Assembly (NCBI RefSeq): GCF_003634455.1
Contig: NZ_RBLC01000001.1
Location: 992,001-1,056,000, forward strand
Length of the DNA stretch: 64,000 bases
Direction of reading: 5' to 3'
From: Flavobacterium endophyticum
GTDB taxonomy: Bacteria > Bacteroidota > Bacteroidia > Flavobacteriales > Flavobacteriaceae
Positions within the stretch are counted from its first letter, which is position 1, and the number at the start of each line of letters is the position of its first letter. The notes under the pieces are model-generated. The model saw only the letters and a list, made by a program, of their open reading frames with translations. It had not been told where the DNA came from and searched no databases. The position numbers and the translations under genes are program-made. Positions 14,701 through 24,400 of this stretch are shown here, in pieces.

Positions 14701-16809
14701 TTAATAATCAAAATACCAGTTAAAGATATCGGCTCTCAAACCAACAGAAAACCAGGTCGTATTTTCTTTAAAAGTAGTTTCCGTGTCCATCTTCGGGTTA
14801 AAGTTCCGATACACCAAACCAGCAAAAAGCTTCAGGTTTGTTGATGGATTGATGAGATAACCGGCCTGCAAGTCTGCAATAAGAATCGTTGTCTCGTTTC
14901 CTTGGCCCGTCTTGACTCCGGTATCAAAAGGCCTTCCGATTTCATAGTCCTTATAAATATTCCCTCCGTAATTGAAATTGTTGTCTTCGGTGTCGAAATC
15001 CAAGCCTCTTTTACCGTATGTCAATTTTGCATCGGCAAACCATCTTCCTTTGAAATATCTAGCCACTGCGATAAACTCCTTGAAATTGCCTCCCCATTGA
15101 TGTCCCATGCTTTGGTTGCTATGCGCATAATTCGTCAAAGGATCGCTATGGGCATACACGTACGGACGCACGTGATTGTATTCTAACTGCAGCAATAGGT
15201 TATCAATATTAAAAGCATCGAAATATTTTGCACCTAATTGGTAGCCAAACTTATTTTTCCAGCTTTTTTCTCCTGCTTTCATATCTGAAACTGAAAATTC
15301 ATCCAGCAAGAACTGTCCATAGAACTGAACTTGATTGCTGAATTTGTATTTTGACGTCAGCCCCAAAAGTGCATTACCGCTTTTTGACGACGATGAAAAC
15401 TCAACCGCTCTGTAAAAAATTATCGGGTTTATAAAACTAGCATCAAAACCACGGTCATTTTGATTCGACCATACTACGGATTCAAAGAAACCAAGATTCC
15501 ACCTTTTTGTTATGTTCCAGCTCAGGTAGTGGTTTGCCATAAATTTTGTGGCGTAGGTATTGTCTTCCGTAGCTTCTTGGCGCACGTCCTTCAGCCACAT
15601 ATACGTATTTGTGTATTTTATCTTCCAAAAACGGGTATTGATTTTAAAGAAAGGATATGGACTAGTTCCATCGCCTTGCAATAGCGAACGGTATCCGTCG
15701 CCTAAAAAATTCCTGCCATAACCCAGCTGCAGATTAATGAATTCGCTCGGAGTATATGTAATGTTGGCTTCCGCCATTGGAAAATCATACGCATCTTCCT
15801 TGAATCGCTTGGCTATTCCAATTCCAGGAATAACGGCTGGATTTCCTCCAGAAGGCTTTATAGATTCGACATATCGATTATAGTAATCGGCAAAACGGCC
15901 TTGACTTTCGTAGATTGTTGTCGTAAAGCTTAACTCTTTCCCTATTTCTCCCTGAACTTGAATACCGCGGGTGTTCTGATAGGTGTAATTTGCTTGGCTT
16001 GGATCGCTTTTTCCTACTCTCAAATCCAAGATAGGATTCATCGTAAACCAATAGCCTTCGCCTTGGATGGCTACGAGGTTTTCATTCCACAATTTTCTTC
16101 CCCACCAGCCTTGCTTGTTTTTTTGGATGGCTTGATTGGCCTGATTCAGATCATAATATTTTGAAACATCAGCATACGTATATGGTTTAGACGTCGTATG
16201 GTTATTCGCTCCTACTTGATTCAAAGCCCTGTCGAATTGCGCATACAAGCTATGCGAAAAAGGAATATTCAGATGGCTTTCCAACTGCGGATTGTTGAAT
16301 TTCTTATAGATGATGCTATCAAATTCCGTAAGCTCCTTGCTTCTGTCTTTGATAATAGAATTTGTTTTTTCTTTTTCAGCAGCAAACACAACCGCTTCTT
16401 GCTTTTCTAATGGAATAGCAATCTTGATCGTATATTTTGCATACGTAGGATTTCCGTTATACGTAGCCGGCTTTATCTTGGGCAGCTGACCAAAAACTCT
16501 TTTGCTTTCGTCTGCCAATGAAGCATGGACTGCATCTACATATTGTACTTTAAAAACTCCTGCCGTATCTACTTCAAAAAGCACGATGACTTTACCGACA
16601 TACTTTTTATCTGTAACTTCTTGTGGTAGCTTGAAATTGTTAAACACAAAATCTTGCAGCTCGTTGTAAAAGCAAGCTTCTAGATCTTTAGACTGCTGTC
16701 CTTCACACTTTGGAAAAACAGGAAACTGCTCTCTTTCTCCAATTCTATTTTGAGCCAATAGGGAATGGCCGCATAAAAGCAAGATGGCAATCTTTAGGAT
16801 GTTTTTCAT
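14701..16809 (-). CDS. remB: Gliding motility protein RemB-like outer-membrane protein
   Basis: Start set at the ATG at 16809 (MKNILKIAILLLCGHSLLAQ, a clear signal peptide), giving 702 residues; the upstream TTG would put 18 residues ahead of it. Residues about 70-150 resemble a TonB C-terminal-like domain (GKVIVLFEVDTAGVFKVQYV then KYTIKIAIPL). The remainder is rich in alternating aromatic strands (for example NLQLGYGRNFLGDGYRSLL) and ends with a Phe/Tyr strand, so it is probably an outer-membrane beta-barrel. I recall remB in Flavobacterium johnsoniae close to sprA with deoC, VanZ and gcvH between them, the order seen here; RemB affects gliding and surface adhesin function. It starts 19 bases after deoC. 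Confidence 0.7.
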   Translation of the reverse strand: MKNILKIAILLLCGHSLLAQNRIGEREQFPVFPKCEGQQSKDLEACFYNELQDFVFNNFKLPQEVTDKKYVGKVIVLFEVDTAGVFKVQYVDAVHASLADESKRVFGQLPKIKPATYNGNPTYAKYTIKIAIPLEKQEAVVFAAEKEKTNSIIKDRSKELTEFDSIIYKKFNNPQLESHLNIPFSHSLYAQFDRALNQVGANNHTTSKPYTYADVSKYYDLNQANQAIQKNKQGWWGRKLWNENLVAIQGEGYWFTMNPILDLRVGKSDPSQANYTYQNTRGIQVQGEIGKELSFTTTIYESQGRFADYYNRYVESIKPSGGNPAVIPGIGIAKRFKEDAYDFPMAEANITYTPSEFINLQLGYGRNFLGDGYRSLLQGDGTSPYPFFKINTRFWKIKYTNTYMWLKDVRQEATEDNTYATKFMANHYLSWNITKRWNLGFFESVVWSNQNDRGFDASFINPIIFYRAVEFSSSSKSGNALLGLTSKYKFSNQVQFYGQFLLDEFSVSDMKAGEKSWKNKFGYQLGAKYFDAFNIDNLLLQLEYNHVRPYVYAHSDPLTNYAHSNQSMGHQWGGNFKEFIAVARYFKGRWFADAKLTYGKRGLDFDTEDNNFNYGGNIYKDYEIGRPFDTGVKTGQGNETTILIADLQAGYLINPSTNLKLFAGLVYRNFNPKMDTETTFKENTTWFSVGLRADIFNWYFDY

Positions 16810-16828
16810 GTCTCGTCTGGCTTGTCGT

Positions 16829-17572
16829 TTAATAATCGCTATCTGCGGCTTCTCCGTTTGCAATCGCTTTCGCAGAGGAAGTTCCGATTCTTTTCACGCC
16901 CAATCGAATCATTTCTTTGGCTTCTTCATAGGTCCTTACGCCTCCTGCTGCTTTTACCGGAAGCGGCGACGCATTTTCCAGCATCATGATGATTCCAGAA
17001 ACTGTGGCTCCGTTCGGAAGGTTGTTTTCTGTCTTATAAAATCCTGTCGATGACTTGACAAAAACAGAAGCATAGTTGTCTTCTGAGAAATTGGATATCA
17101 CTACATTTTTCACCAAGCAGGAAAGATGCATAATCTGCTGGCTGTTCAAGGCCGCGATCTCAATAATCCATTTTACGACTTTATGATTGGAAAGTCCCAA
17201 TTGGGTTCCTTTTAGCACTTCTTCTTTTACCAGATCAATTTCTCCTTTTTTAAAGGCTTCATAATTGCATACAAAATCCAGCTCGTCGGCACCATCATCC
17301 AGTGCTTTTTGGGCTTCTTCCAACTTATGCTCTAAAGAATAATTCCCTTCTGGAAAACCGATAACCGTTCCGACCAAAACTTTTGATCCGGCATCAACAA
17401 TCATTTTTTTTGCCAGCTTGACCTGATCAGGGCGAATCATGATCAGCTTAAAGCCTTCATCAATTGCTTCTTGCACAAAGCCTTTGACAATCACTTCGTT
17501 TTCTGCTTCGCTGATTCCTGCCTGTTCAGGCGTCTTTAGGTAGGTTGAATCTAAATATTGCTTGATATCCAT
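16829..17572 (-). CDS. deoC: Deoxyribose-phosphate aldolase
   Basis: A 247-residue class I aldolase starting at the ATG at 17572 (MDIKQYLDSTYLK); the frame extends 24 bases to a GTG lying in the upstream terminator, which I discount. Catalytic features are visible: the Schiff-base lysine in FVKSSTGFY, the second lysine in VKAAGGVRTYEEA, and the acidic ELDFVCNYEAF. It cleaves 2-deoxyribose 5-phosphate to glyceraldehyde 3-phosphate and acetaldehyde in nucleoside salvage. It lies between a VanZ gene (separated by a terminator) and remB (19-base gap), so it is probably cotranscribed with remB. Confidence 0.95.
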   Translation of the reverse strand: MDIKQYLDSTYLKTPEQAGISEAENEVIVKGFVQEAIDEGFKLIMIRPDQVKLAKKMIVDAGSKVLVGTVIGFPEGNYSLEHKLEEAQKALDDGADELDFVCNYEAFKKGEIDLVKEEVLKGTQLGLSNHKVVKWIIEIAALNSQQIMHLSCLVKNVVISNFSEDNYASVFVKSSTGFYKTENNLPNGATVSGIIMMLENASPLPVKAAGGVRTYEEAKEMIRLGVKRIGTSSAKAIANGEAADSDY

Positions 17573-17583
17573 ATGATAAAAAT

Positions 17584-17606
17584 AAAAAAATCCCACCGAA
17601 GCGGGA
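17584..17606 (-). terminator. UUCG-tetraloop terminator after the VanZ gene
   Basis: Minus strand: stem TCCCGC/GTGGGA (one G-U pair) closed by a TTCG tetraloop, followed by a run of seven T. It sits between the VanZ stop and the deoC start, leaving only 11 bases to the deoC ATG. Confidence 0.7.
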
Positions 17607-17616
17607 CATTTTCAGA

Positions 17617-17997
17617 TTAATTTTTAAATCTTTTATTGTAAAGCGCCATTATTGCTAGTCCTAGTAACGCGCCAATCGTATTCGCAATAGCATCTTTCAA
17701 ATCTGCCTGCCTGTTTTCGGTAAAAAGAGACTGGCATACTTCGATCAATATCCCGAAAGAAACAGAAAGAAAAAACACGGAAAGAAAAAGCGTCCTTGTA
17801 TTTTGTATGCTTGATTTCAGGTACTGGAACCATAAGATTGAAAAAACGGCATAAAAGCAGAGATGTACAATCTTGTCGGCTTGGTCGACGTTAACTACTG
17901 GAACTTCTGTCATGCTCACCAAGCAGGCTACTGTAATGGAAATAGTCCAAAAAAGTGCCAAGATGAGAAACAGCGTTCTTTTTTTATTAGGCTCCAA
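17617..17997 (-). CDS. VanZ-like family membrane protein
   Basis: A 126-residue protein with four transmembrane helices (about 8-29, 42-60, 68-90, 105-121) and the VanZ-like features [14 protein letters not shown] (read DKIVH...) and [17 protein letters not shown]. VanZ domains give low-level teicoplanin resistance in enterococci; function in Bacteroidota is unknown. The start must be TTG at 17997: an in-frame stop lies immediately before it and the next Met would remove helix 1. That start overlaps the gcvH 3' end by 11 bases, implying coupling to gcvH. Ends just before a UUCG terminator. Confidence 0.8.
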   Translation of the reverse strand: MEPNKKRTLFLILALFWTISITVACLVSMTEVPVVNVDQADKIVHLCFYAVFSILWFQYLKSSIQNTRTLFLSVFFLSVSFGILIEVCQSLFTENRQADLKDAIANTIGALLGLAIMALYNKRFKN

Positions 17998-18367
17998 TTA
18001 GGCTTTTATATGCTTCGCTATCCAACAAACCTTCTACTTCAGAAGCGTCAGAAATTTTCACTTTTACCATCCAACCGTCTCCATAAGGATCTGTGTTTAC
18101 TTTTTCAGGAGAAGTTTCAAGCGTTTCGTTAAATTCAACGATTTCGCCAGAAAGCGGCAAGAATAAATCCGATACGGTCTTTACGGCTTCTACTGTACCA
18201 AAAACCTCATCTTTATCTAATGTCTGGTCAAGAGTCTCAACCTCTACATAAACGATATCTCCTAATTCTTTTTGTGCAAAATCTGTAATTCCTACAGTTG
18301 CGATATCGCCTTCAATACTTACCCACTCGTGGTCTTTTGTGTACTTTAAATTTGCTGGTATATTCAT
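17987..18367 (-). CDS. gcvH: Glycine cleavage system H protein
   Basis: A 126-residue lipoyl-carrier protein with the lipoylation motif [12 protein letters not shown]; the modified lysine is residue 63. GcvH shuttles the methylamine intermediate between P, T and L proteins of the glycine cleavage system, in the cytoplasm. No other gcv gene is present, so it is an orphan copy in location. It has its own -7 promoter element 17-24 bases upstream of the ATG and overlaps the VanZ gene at its 3' end. Confidence 0.97.
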   Translation of the reverse strand: MNIPANLKYTKDHEWVSIEGDIATVGITDFAQKELGDIVYVEVETLDQTLDKDEVFGTVEAVKTVSDLFLPLSGEIVEFNETLETSPEKVNTDPYGDGWMVKVKISDASEVEGLLDSEAYKSLIGA

Positions 18368-18383
18368 TGTTTGTTGTTTTGGG

Positions 18384-18391
18384 CAAATGTA
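18384..18391 (-). promoter_or_regulatory. Putative -7 promoter element for gcvH-VanZ
   Basis: TACATTTG on the minus strand fits TAnnTTTG and lies 17-24 bases upstream of the gcvH ATG, inside the 59-base sprA-gcvH gap. The -33 position has TTT rather than TTG. The leader would be about 10 bases. Confidence 0.45.
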
Positions 18392-18426
18392 TTATTAACT
18401 TATAAATTTTTAAAATGTTTTCGACA

Positions 18427-21400
18427 TTAATTTCCAAAGTTATATCGCAATGTGAAACCAGAGCGGATATTGGTCAATGGGAAAGAAGTCGAGATTACTG
18501 CTTTTGAGAACGAATGGTCGTAATAGAATATCGCCGTCAGGTTTTTGCTGAATGCGTAATCTGCTGTCAGTTTCAGCGACCAGATGTTCTGTCCTCCAGC
18601 AAGCTGGTTGTTATCATAGTCTAGATATCTTACGATTGTATTTGCTTTTCTTAAAGAGAAATCGGCTTTGATGTTGATATCGCTTCGAATCGTATTGGTA
18701 GGGTTGTCTGCCAATTGCGACGTAATCACGACATCCTTGAATCGATACCCTAGACCGATAATGTACTCCATTCCTTTTACTTCCGTCAAAAGGTTGTTGT
18801 CAAAACTCATGGAAAGCGTTCTGTCTTTTTTAACCTCAGCCAATACTTTGAACGAATTCTTCATCTCGAAATCGACTCTTACCAGTGGGTTGAATTGCTC
18901 TACAAGGTTGACATTCGAAATGATTGTCTTGCTTAACAAGTTCCCGCTTGCATCAACCGCATCACGGTTTTGGTCGTACTCAAAATTAGAACGGAACGAG
19001 TTGATCGTATACGATGCTCTATAGCCGTGCTGTAAAGAGAAACGCTTGAATCGGTCTTTGAAGAACTTATAACGCATCAATCCGTTGTATTTCACATTCC
19101 AGTTTGGAATTGGCACATTTCTGAAAGCCCCTAACGAAATTCCGCCAGCATCTGCTCCTGTATAGGCTGCCAAGAACGAAGGCAATAATACTGACTGGCT
19201 GTTTTTTCCGAAACCGACAGGGAAACCGTCTGTTGTTCTAGGGAAATCAGAAGTTCCGTAATAGTTGGTTGCCAAACGATCTGCTACAACAAGTCGATTG
19301 GTTCTGAAATCATCAAAAGCCGCTGATGAATTCTCATCGCTTTTTCCGAACGACGTCTTGATCATTACTGTCGAGATCGAGAAGTTACCATAGTTGTAAG
19401 GCGATCTCGAATGGTAGTTGCCGTCAGCCGCATCAAATTGCTCCGAGAAGTTTTCTGTATACGAACGGTCTGCTGTCAAGTCGATCTTAAAGTCAGGGAA
19501 CAAATCTACATTTGCAGTCATGTTCAATACTTTAGAAGAAACCTGCGTAAAGTTCTGGTTGAATTCTTCATAATTCGTCAACCAGCCTCTTTTTGCTGCT
19601 TCGTATCGAATGTCAGCCTGGCTACCTAAAACGAATCCTAGCGAAGGCTTGGTCGTTCCTAAGAAACCTACGCCTGGCGTAAATCCTGGCAGTACTGTAC
19701 CTTCATTTTGCGTATAGTTGATCTGTACGTTTTTAACGCTGGTCAAGACGCCAATCAATCCATCCATGAATACGCTATTACCAGATGTAGGTGGCTTATT
19801 CGTATTCGTGATTTTTTCTCCTGGTTTTGGAGGCGCTTGTGTTGCTGGCCTTGTTGCTGTTTTCGGCTTTTTAGTCAGTCCGATATATTTATACAATACA
19901 TCCATATTCAAGGCTGTATTCAATCGGTGCGCTCCTGCATTTTGAATGGTATTTCCTAAACTAAAGATTTCGCCACCAACCTCAATATTTGCCATCGCAT
20001 CGGTTGCACGCTGCCAGCTGTAATCACCTGTATACGAATACGTCGATTTTATAAATCCAAGAGCTGGGATTTTGTTCAACGGCAGGTCATAATTAACAAC
20101 CAACTGCTGCATGTGCTGGTTGGCCTCACCAATATTCCAGAAATCATCCCAGATGGTAAAGTCTTCCATCGGAACTCCGTTCTCATCTAAATAATTACGG
20201 ACAATATTATTAGTAGAAGCTGTGTAGTTAATCTTCAGTGCTCTGGTCAGGTTATAGTTGAAACCGTACTGGTAGTTGAACATATAATTTCTTCTGTACA
20301 AAGGCGTCAATCCAATTCCTTGAATATCTACGTCTCTATATTCTTGCTTGTTGTATTGTCTGATAATATTCGAGCTGAACGAAATCGTAGAAGGCAGGTA
20401 ATTAAAGTTGAAATCGCTCAACAGTTTCCAATACTGACTTTTCTTCATGAATTTTGTCTTCTTGAACGGCTCGACTGCTTTTGGCTGGAAGGCAAAAGTA
20501 TAATCGACAGACGTTCTTACTTGCTGGTCTAGCAAGTTCTCGATTTCATAATCATGGTGCTCTGTTTCGTTGAATGAATACGACAACGTCAAGTTTTCAG
20601 GGTCATAGAAGTGCGGCTTTTGCTCTGCTCCTCTTTCTTTTTTGACGCCGATAAAGTTGATACTTTTTCGCTTCGTATAATCAATCGCTCTGCTTTCGAT
20701 GTTGCTTCTTTCTGCAGCATCGGCAGTATTATCTAATAACTGATCCAAACGAATATCTTGGTTGAACGGATCGTATTCTGGAGTAATCTTTTCTTCACCG
20801 ATCGCATAGTTGAACGGAAGGTTGATGCCCCATTTTTTAGGAAGCAACTTGCCTAAATTCACATTCGTCACGATATCGTATTGCTTGATGTCTTCACGGC
20901 TTCTTTCGTTCGGGCCTTGCTCTAAGGAACCGAAACCTTGCGTACTCATTCTACCTGTTGCAGAAATGGTTGCAAAATCGGCCAAGTTACTATCCAAACT
21001 TGCGATAGCTGCCATTCCGCCTTTGTTGTCCATATCTGCCAGACGAAGCTCGTTGAACCACACTTCTCCGCGAATATCATCGGTATGGCGGTTTTTCAAA
21101 CCAACCATCAAGGTTCTTACCAATCCGAAGTTAGGATTTCCTTTGATACCTAATCGCAATGGGTTCACTCTTCCTGCCAATGAAGGATCTAATGCAAAAT
21201 CGTCTACGTATTTAACTCCCAAGGCATCTTCAACCAACAAGGTGTTGTTCGGATCCATGGCTAAAATTTTCAGCTTGGTCAATAATGACAACGCCAAGTC
21301 AATCTCATTCGCTTCTGGCCAGACTTGCTCTGCTGAGAGCGATTGGCTTTGCGGCGTTACTTTCAACGGAATCTCTACTTGGTAGAAGTTCTGCGTAAAG

Positions 21401-24400
21401 TCATTACCAAAACGGATGAAAGCCACCATCTGGTCATCAATCAAAGGCTGTACGTCTGTAGGCACAGGAAGTGCTTCTGCGTGCAAGAACATTTTTAATT
21501 TCTTGAACTGACGCATGTCAACGCTTACGTTTTTAAATACACCTCTAGAATCTCCTGGCTCCAAACCTCCCAATCCTGGAAGACCTGGGTTTGCTTTGGT
21601 CACTCGTAGAGAAAGCGACTGCTCGTTTTGGTTTATGATGGTGTTGCTGTTATACAACTGCTCTCTCACAACTCCCGGAGGCGTTACATATTTGATTGGA
21701 GAACGGTCTCCATTTTCTTGAATGTTTACGGCCAATACATCCAAAGCGGTATCATCAGCATTGTTGATGTCGTCGTCTTGTTCGTTTGGATCTAATGTTT
21801 TCACATATCGTCTCCATTCCCCACGAACTAAGTCTAAAGCTCCGAAACGCAACGTCACTTGGTCGTTAAATCCGGTCACGAACATTCTCATAAAACGGAT
21901 CGACCTGAAGTCTGAAATGCTTCCGACTGTATTTTCCGGCTGCGATACTGGAATCTTGAACTGAATCCAACGCGCTCCCGTAGTTTCTTGTCCAGGGATG
22001 CTTGCAGTAGTTTCTCTAATATCGGTAATGTATGGATTAGAACCTACAACCATGTTAGGCTGTACGTCAATGCTGTATTCGTAATACGCATTGATTTCGT
22101 TCATCGTATTGTCTCTGTTGATATCTTCTGTATCTGGCAAAGTCGTAGAACCTCTGTTCGTATCGCTCAAATCTACAGGCGAGTTTCCTTGAACACCGTT
22201 GTAGTTTTTGTAACGCTGGATAACATCACCCGTAGCGCTTAAGAAATACTGGTAGTTATCTGCCGCTGGATCGGGATTAGAGGCAAAAGCAGGAAATTGT
22301 GCTGCTTCTTCTGCATCGTTCAAACCGTCGAAACCGACATCTTGAAATTGTCTGTTACCGTTGTTGGTATCAAATGCATAAATCAAAGATTGCGAAATCG
22401 GAATCTTACCCCAGATGGTTGAAAACGTTTGCTGTGTTGAGCCAGCACCTGGAAGTCCGTTCTCATATTGCTTTCTTCCGTCTTTTAAAACGTCTTCCGA
22501 AATCTCTCCAAGGTTGAAATATACTTTTCCTGTATTGGCCGGATTGGCAGAACCTCTCTGGTCATTATAATACGGATCCAGAAGCCAGAATTGGATATAC
22601 TCCACATTCGACTGTTCAAAGTTCGTAGAGTTGATCGCTCTCATGATACCTCCAAAGTTATCGACTGCCTGTTCTGGCGTGAAACTGTTGGTGGCTTGCG
22701 CTTGAGGGTTAAAGTTATAAGGACCTCTTTCGCGAGGGAAATACGTCAAGTCTAATGTATTGATAACGGTCTGTTGTCCTACGGCAATATCCGTTACAGG
22801 AAATAGCTCTCGGCTGTAAATCCTTCTTGTGCTGTACAGTTTCAGGTCGTCTTCAGTAACGCCGCCCGGTCTTTGTACGTAGAAAGTCGGATCGATAGAA
22901 TACCAAGCCAGTTTTGCTCTTTTGAAACCGTAGTTTATTGTCGTCAAAGAACCTCCAAAATCATTATAGTCGCTTATCGTAGGTTTTTCTGGTACGCTCG
23001 AAAGGCTCCATGCAAACGGAGAACGCATATCGATTGTAGTCTGCGATCCCTCAAAATCGTCTACATATATAGTAGATTCTCCTTGGAATTGATCTGCTTT
23101 CGGGGTATCTGGCTTTAAGTAAGCAATCTCTCCCCTAAACGAGATATTCGAAGGGACATCGGTATCGACATTCGGCAGCTTGTTTACCAATCGCGTCAAG
23201 AACGGAACTTCTGTAGAGAAGTTGGTATTTAAGCCTATGATTGTATTGTTTACAGATTCTTGTCCGTAGTTTGATTTTTGCGTAAACGGCCTTTCGCTCA
23301 TTTTCAGCAAGGTCGCACCAACAATAAATTTATCATTGAATTTATGCTCTACGTTAACCCCGAAGAATCTTCGTGTCTGCTGTCCGAAAACCGAGTTGTT
23401 CTCTAATGAGATTTCAATCGGTGTTGATTGTAGTGACGCATCTAGGATGTTTACTCTACCCAACTGGTAGTTTACGGTATAGTCAACGCCTTCTACCAAA
23501 ACTCTTCCTCCTGCAGTTACGGTAACCGAACCTTGCGGTACGTTGAACGCACCAATCGCAATACCGTCGCCGCTTGTCGATTTGAATTTTCCTTTTAATT
23601 GGAACTTGTTCTTGTCGCTATCTTGAAGCGCGGCAGCCTGCGTGCTGCGGTACATTGTTCTGTAAACGTATTTGTTTTGGTTGCCGTTGTAGTTTCCTAA
23701 AGCGGGCGCGTCGTAATCTTCCGTCGGGCTTGTTCTCAATTTGTTGAAAAGGTGCTCCCCGAAAGGCTCAACCGTGGTAAAGATGATCCTACCGTTTTGT
23801 TGGTCGACCGTAAGTCCTGGCACGAAATCGAAGAATCCATCACCGTTAGGCTGCGGGTCATTCGTGTAATTCAGCCTGTCGACGTTGAAAACACGCAATA
23901 AAGGTGTTTGTTCTACATCGGGTGGCAATGGGTTAGACGCTGCTGGAGAAGCTGGCGTAATATAGTTCAACGGAGAAGGATCCGTGTACATGATGTTCAG
24001 TTTGAAATCTTCCTGCTCTAATTGGTAAGCACCCGGCAGCGAATAGATGTTTTTCATCATCAAGTTCCACACCGGCTTGTTTACGTTGGTCAGGTTACTT
24101 TTCAGCATCTTTAAGATCAAGCTTTGCGTTGTCGGAATTCCGTCGCTTACTTGCGTAGCATCTACTCCATCCGTACCAAATTCACCGACTTGATACACTT
24201 GGTCTCCTATCGTATATTGGTAGGCAACTGCCAAGACCTCATCGTTTGAGAGTCGCTGCGAAAGGGAGATATAACCCAATTGCGGATGGAACGTAAATTC
24301 GTTTGCTGCTAATTTTCTGGCATTCTCTAATTTGGAGTAGTCTGTTCCTTCACTTACCGTAACGCCTGTAAATCCAGAACTCGCTGTAGAAATCTCACGA

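Noticed and set aside
18368..18426. Glycine riboswitch ahead of gcvH
   Set aside because: The leader between the -7 element and the ATG is only about 16 bases, too short for any riboswitch.
20810..21385. 191-codon plus-strand reading frame inside sprA
   Set aside because: It is antisense to a clear SprA coding region, has no start context or domain, and its composition follows from the sense codon bias.
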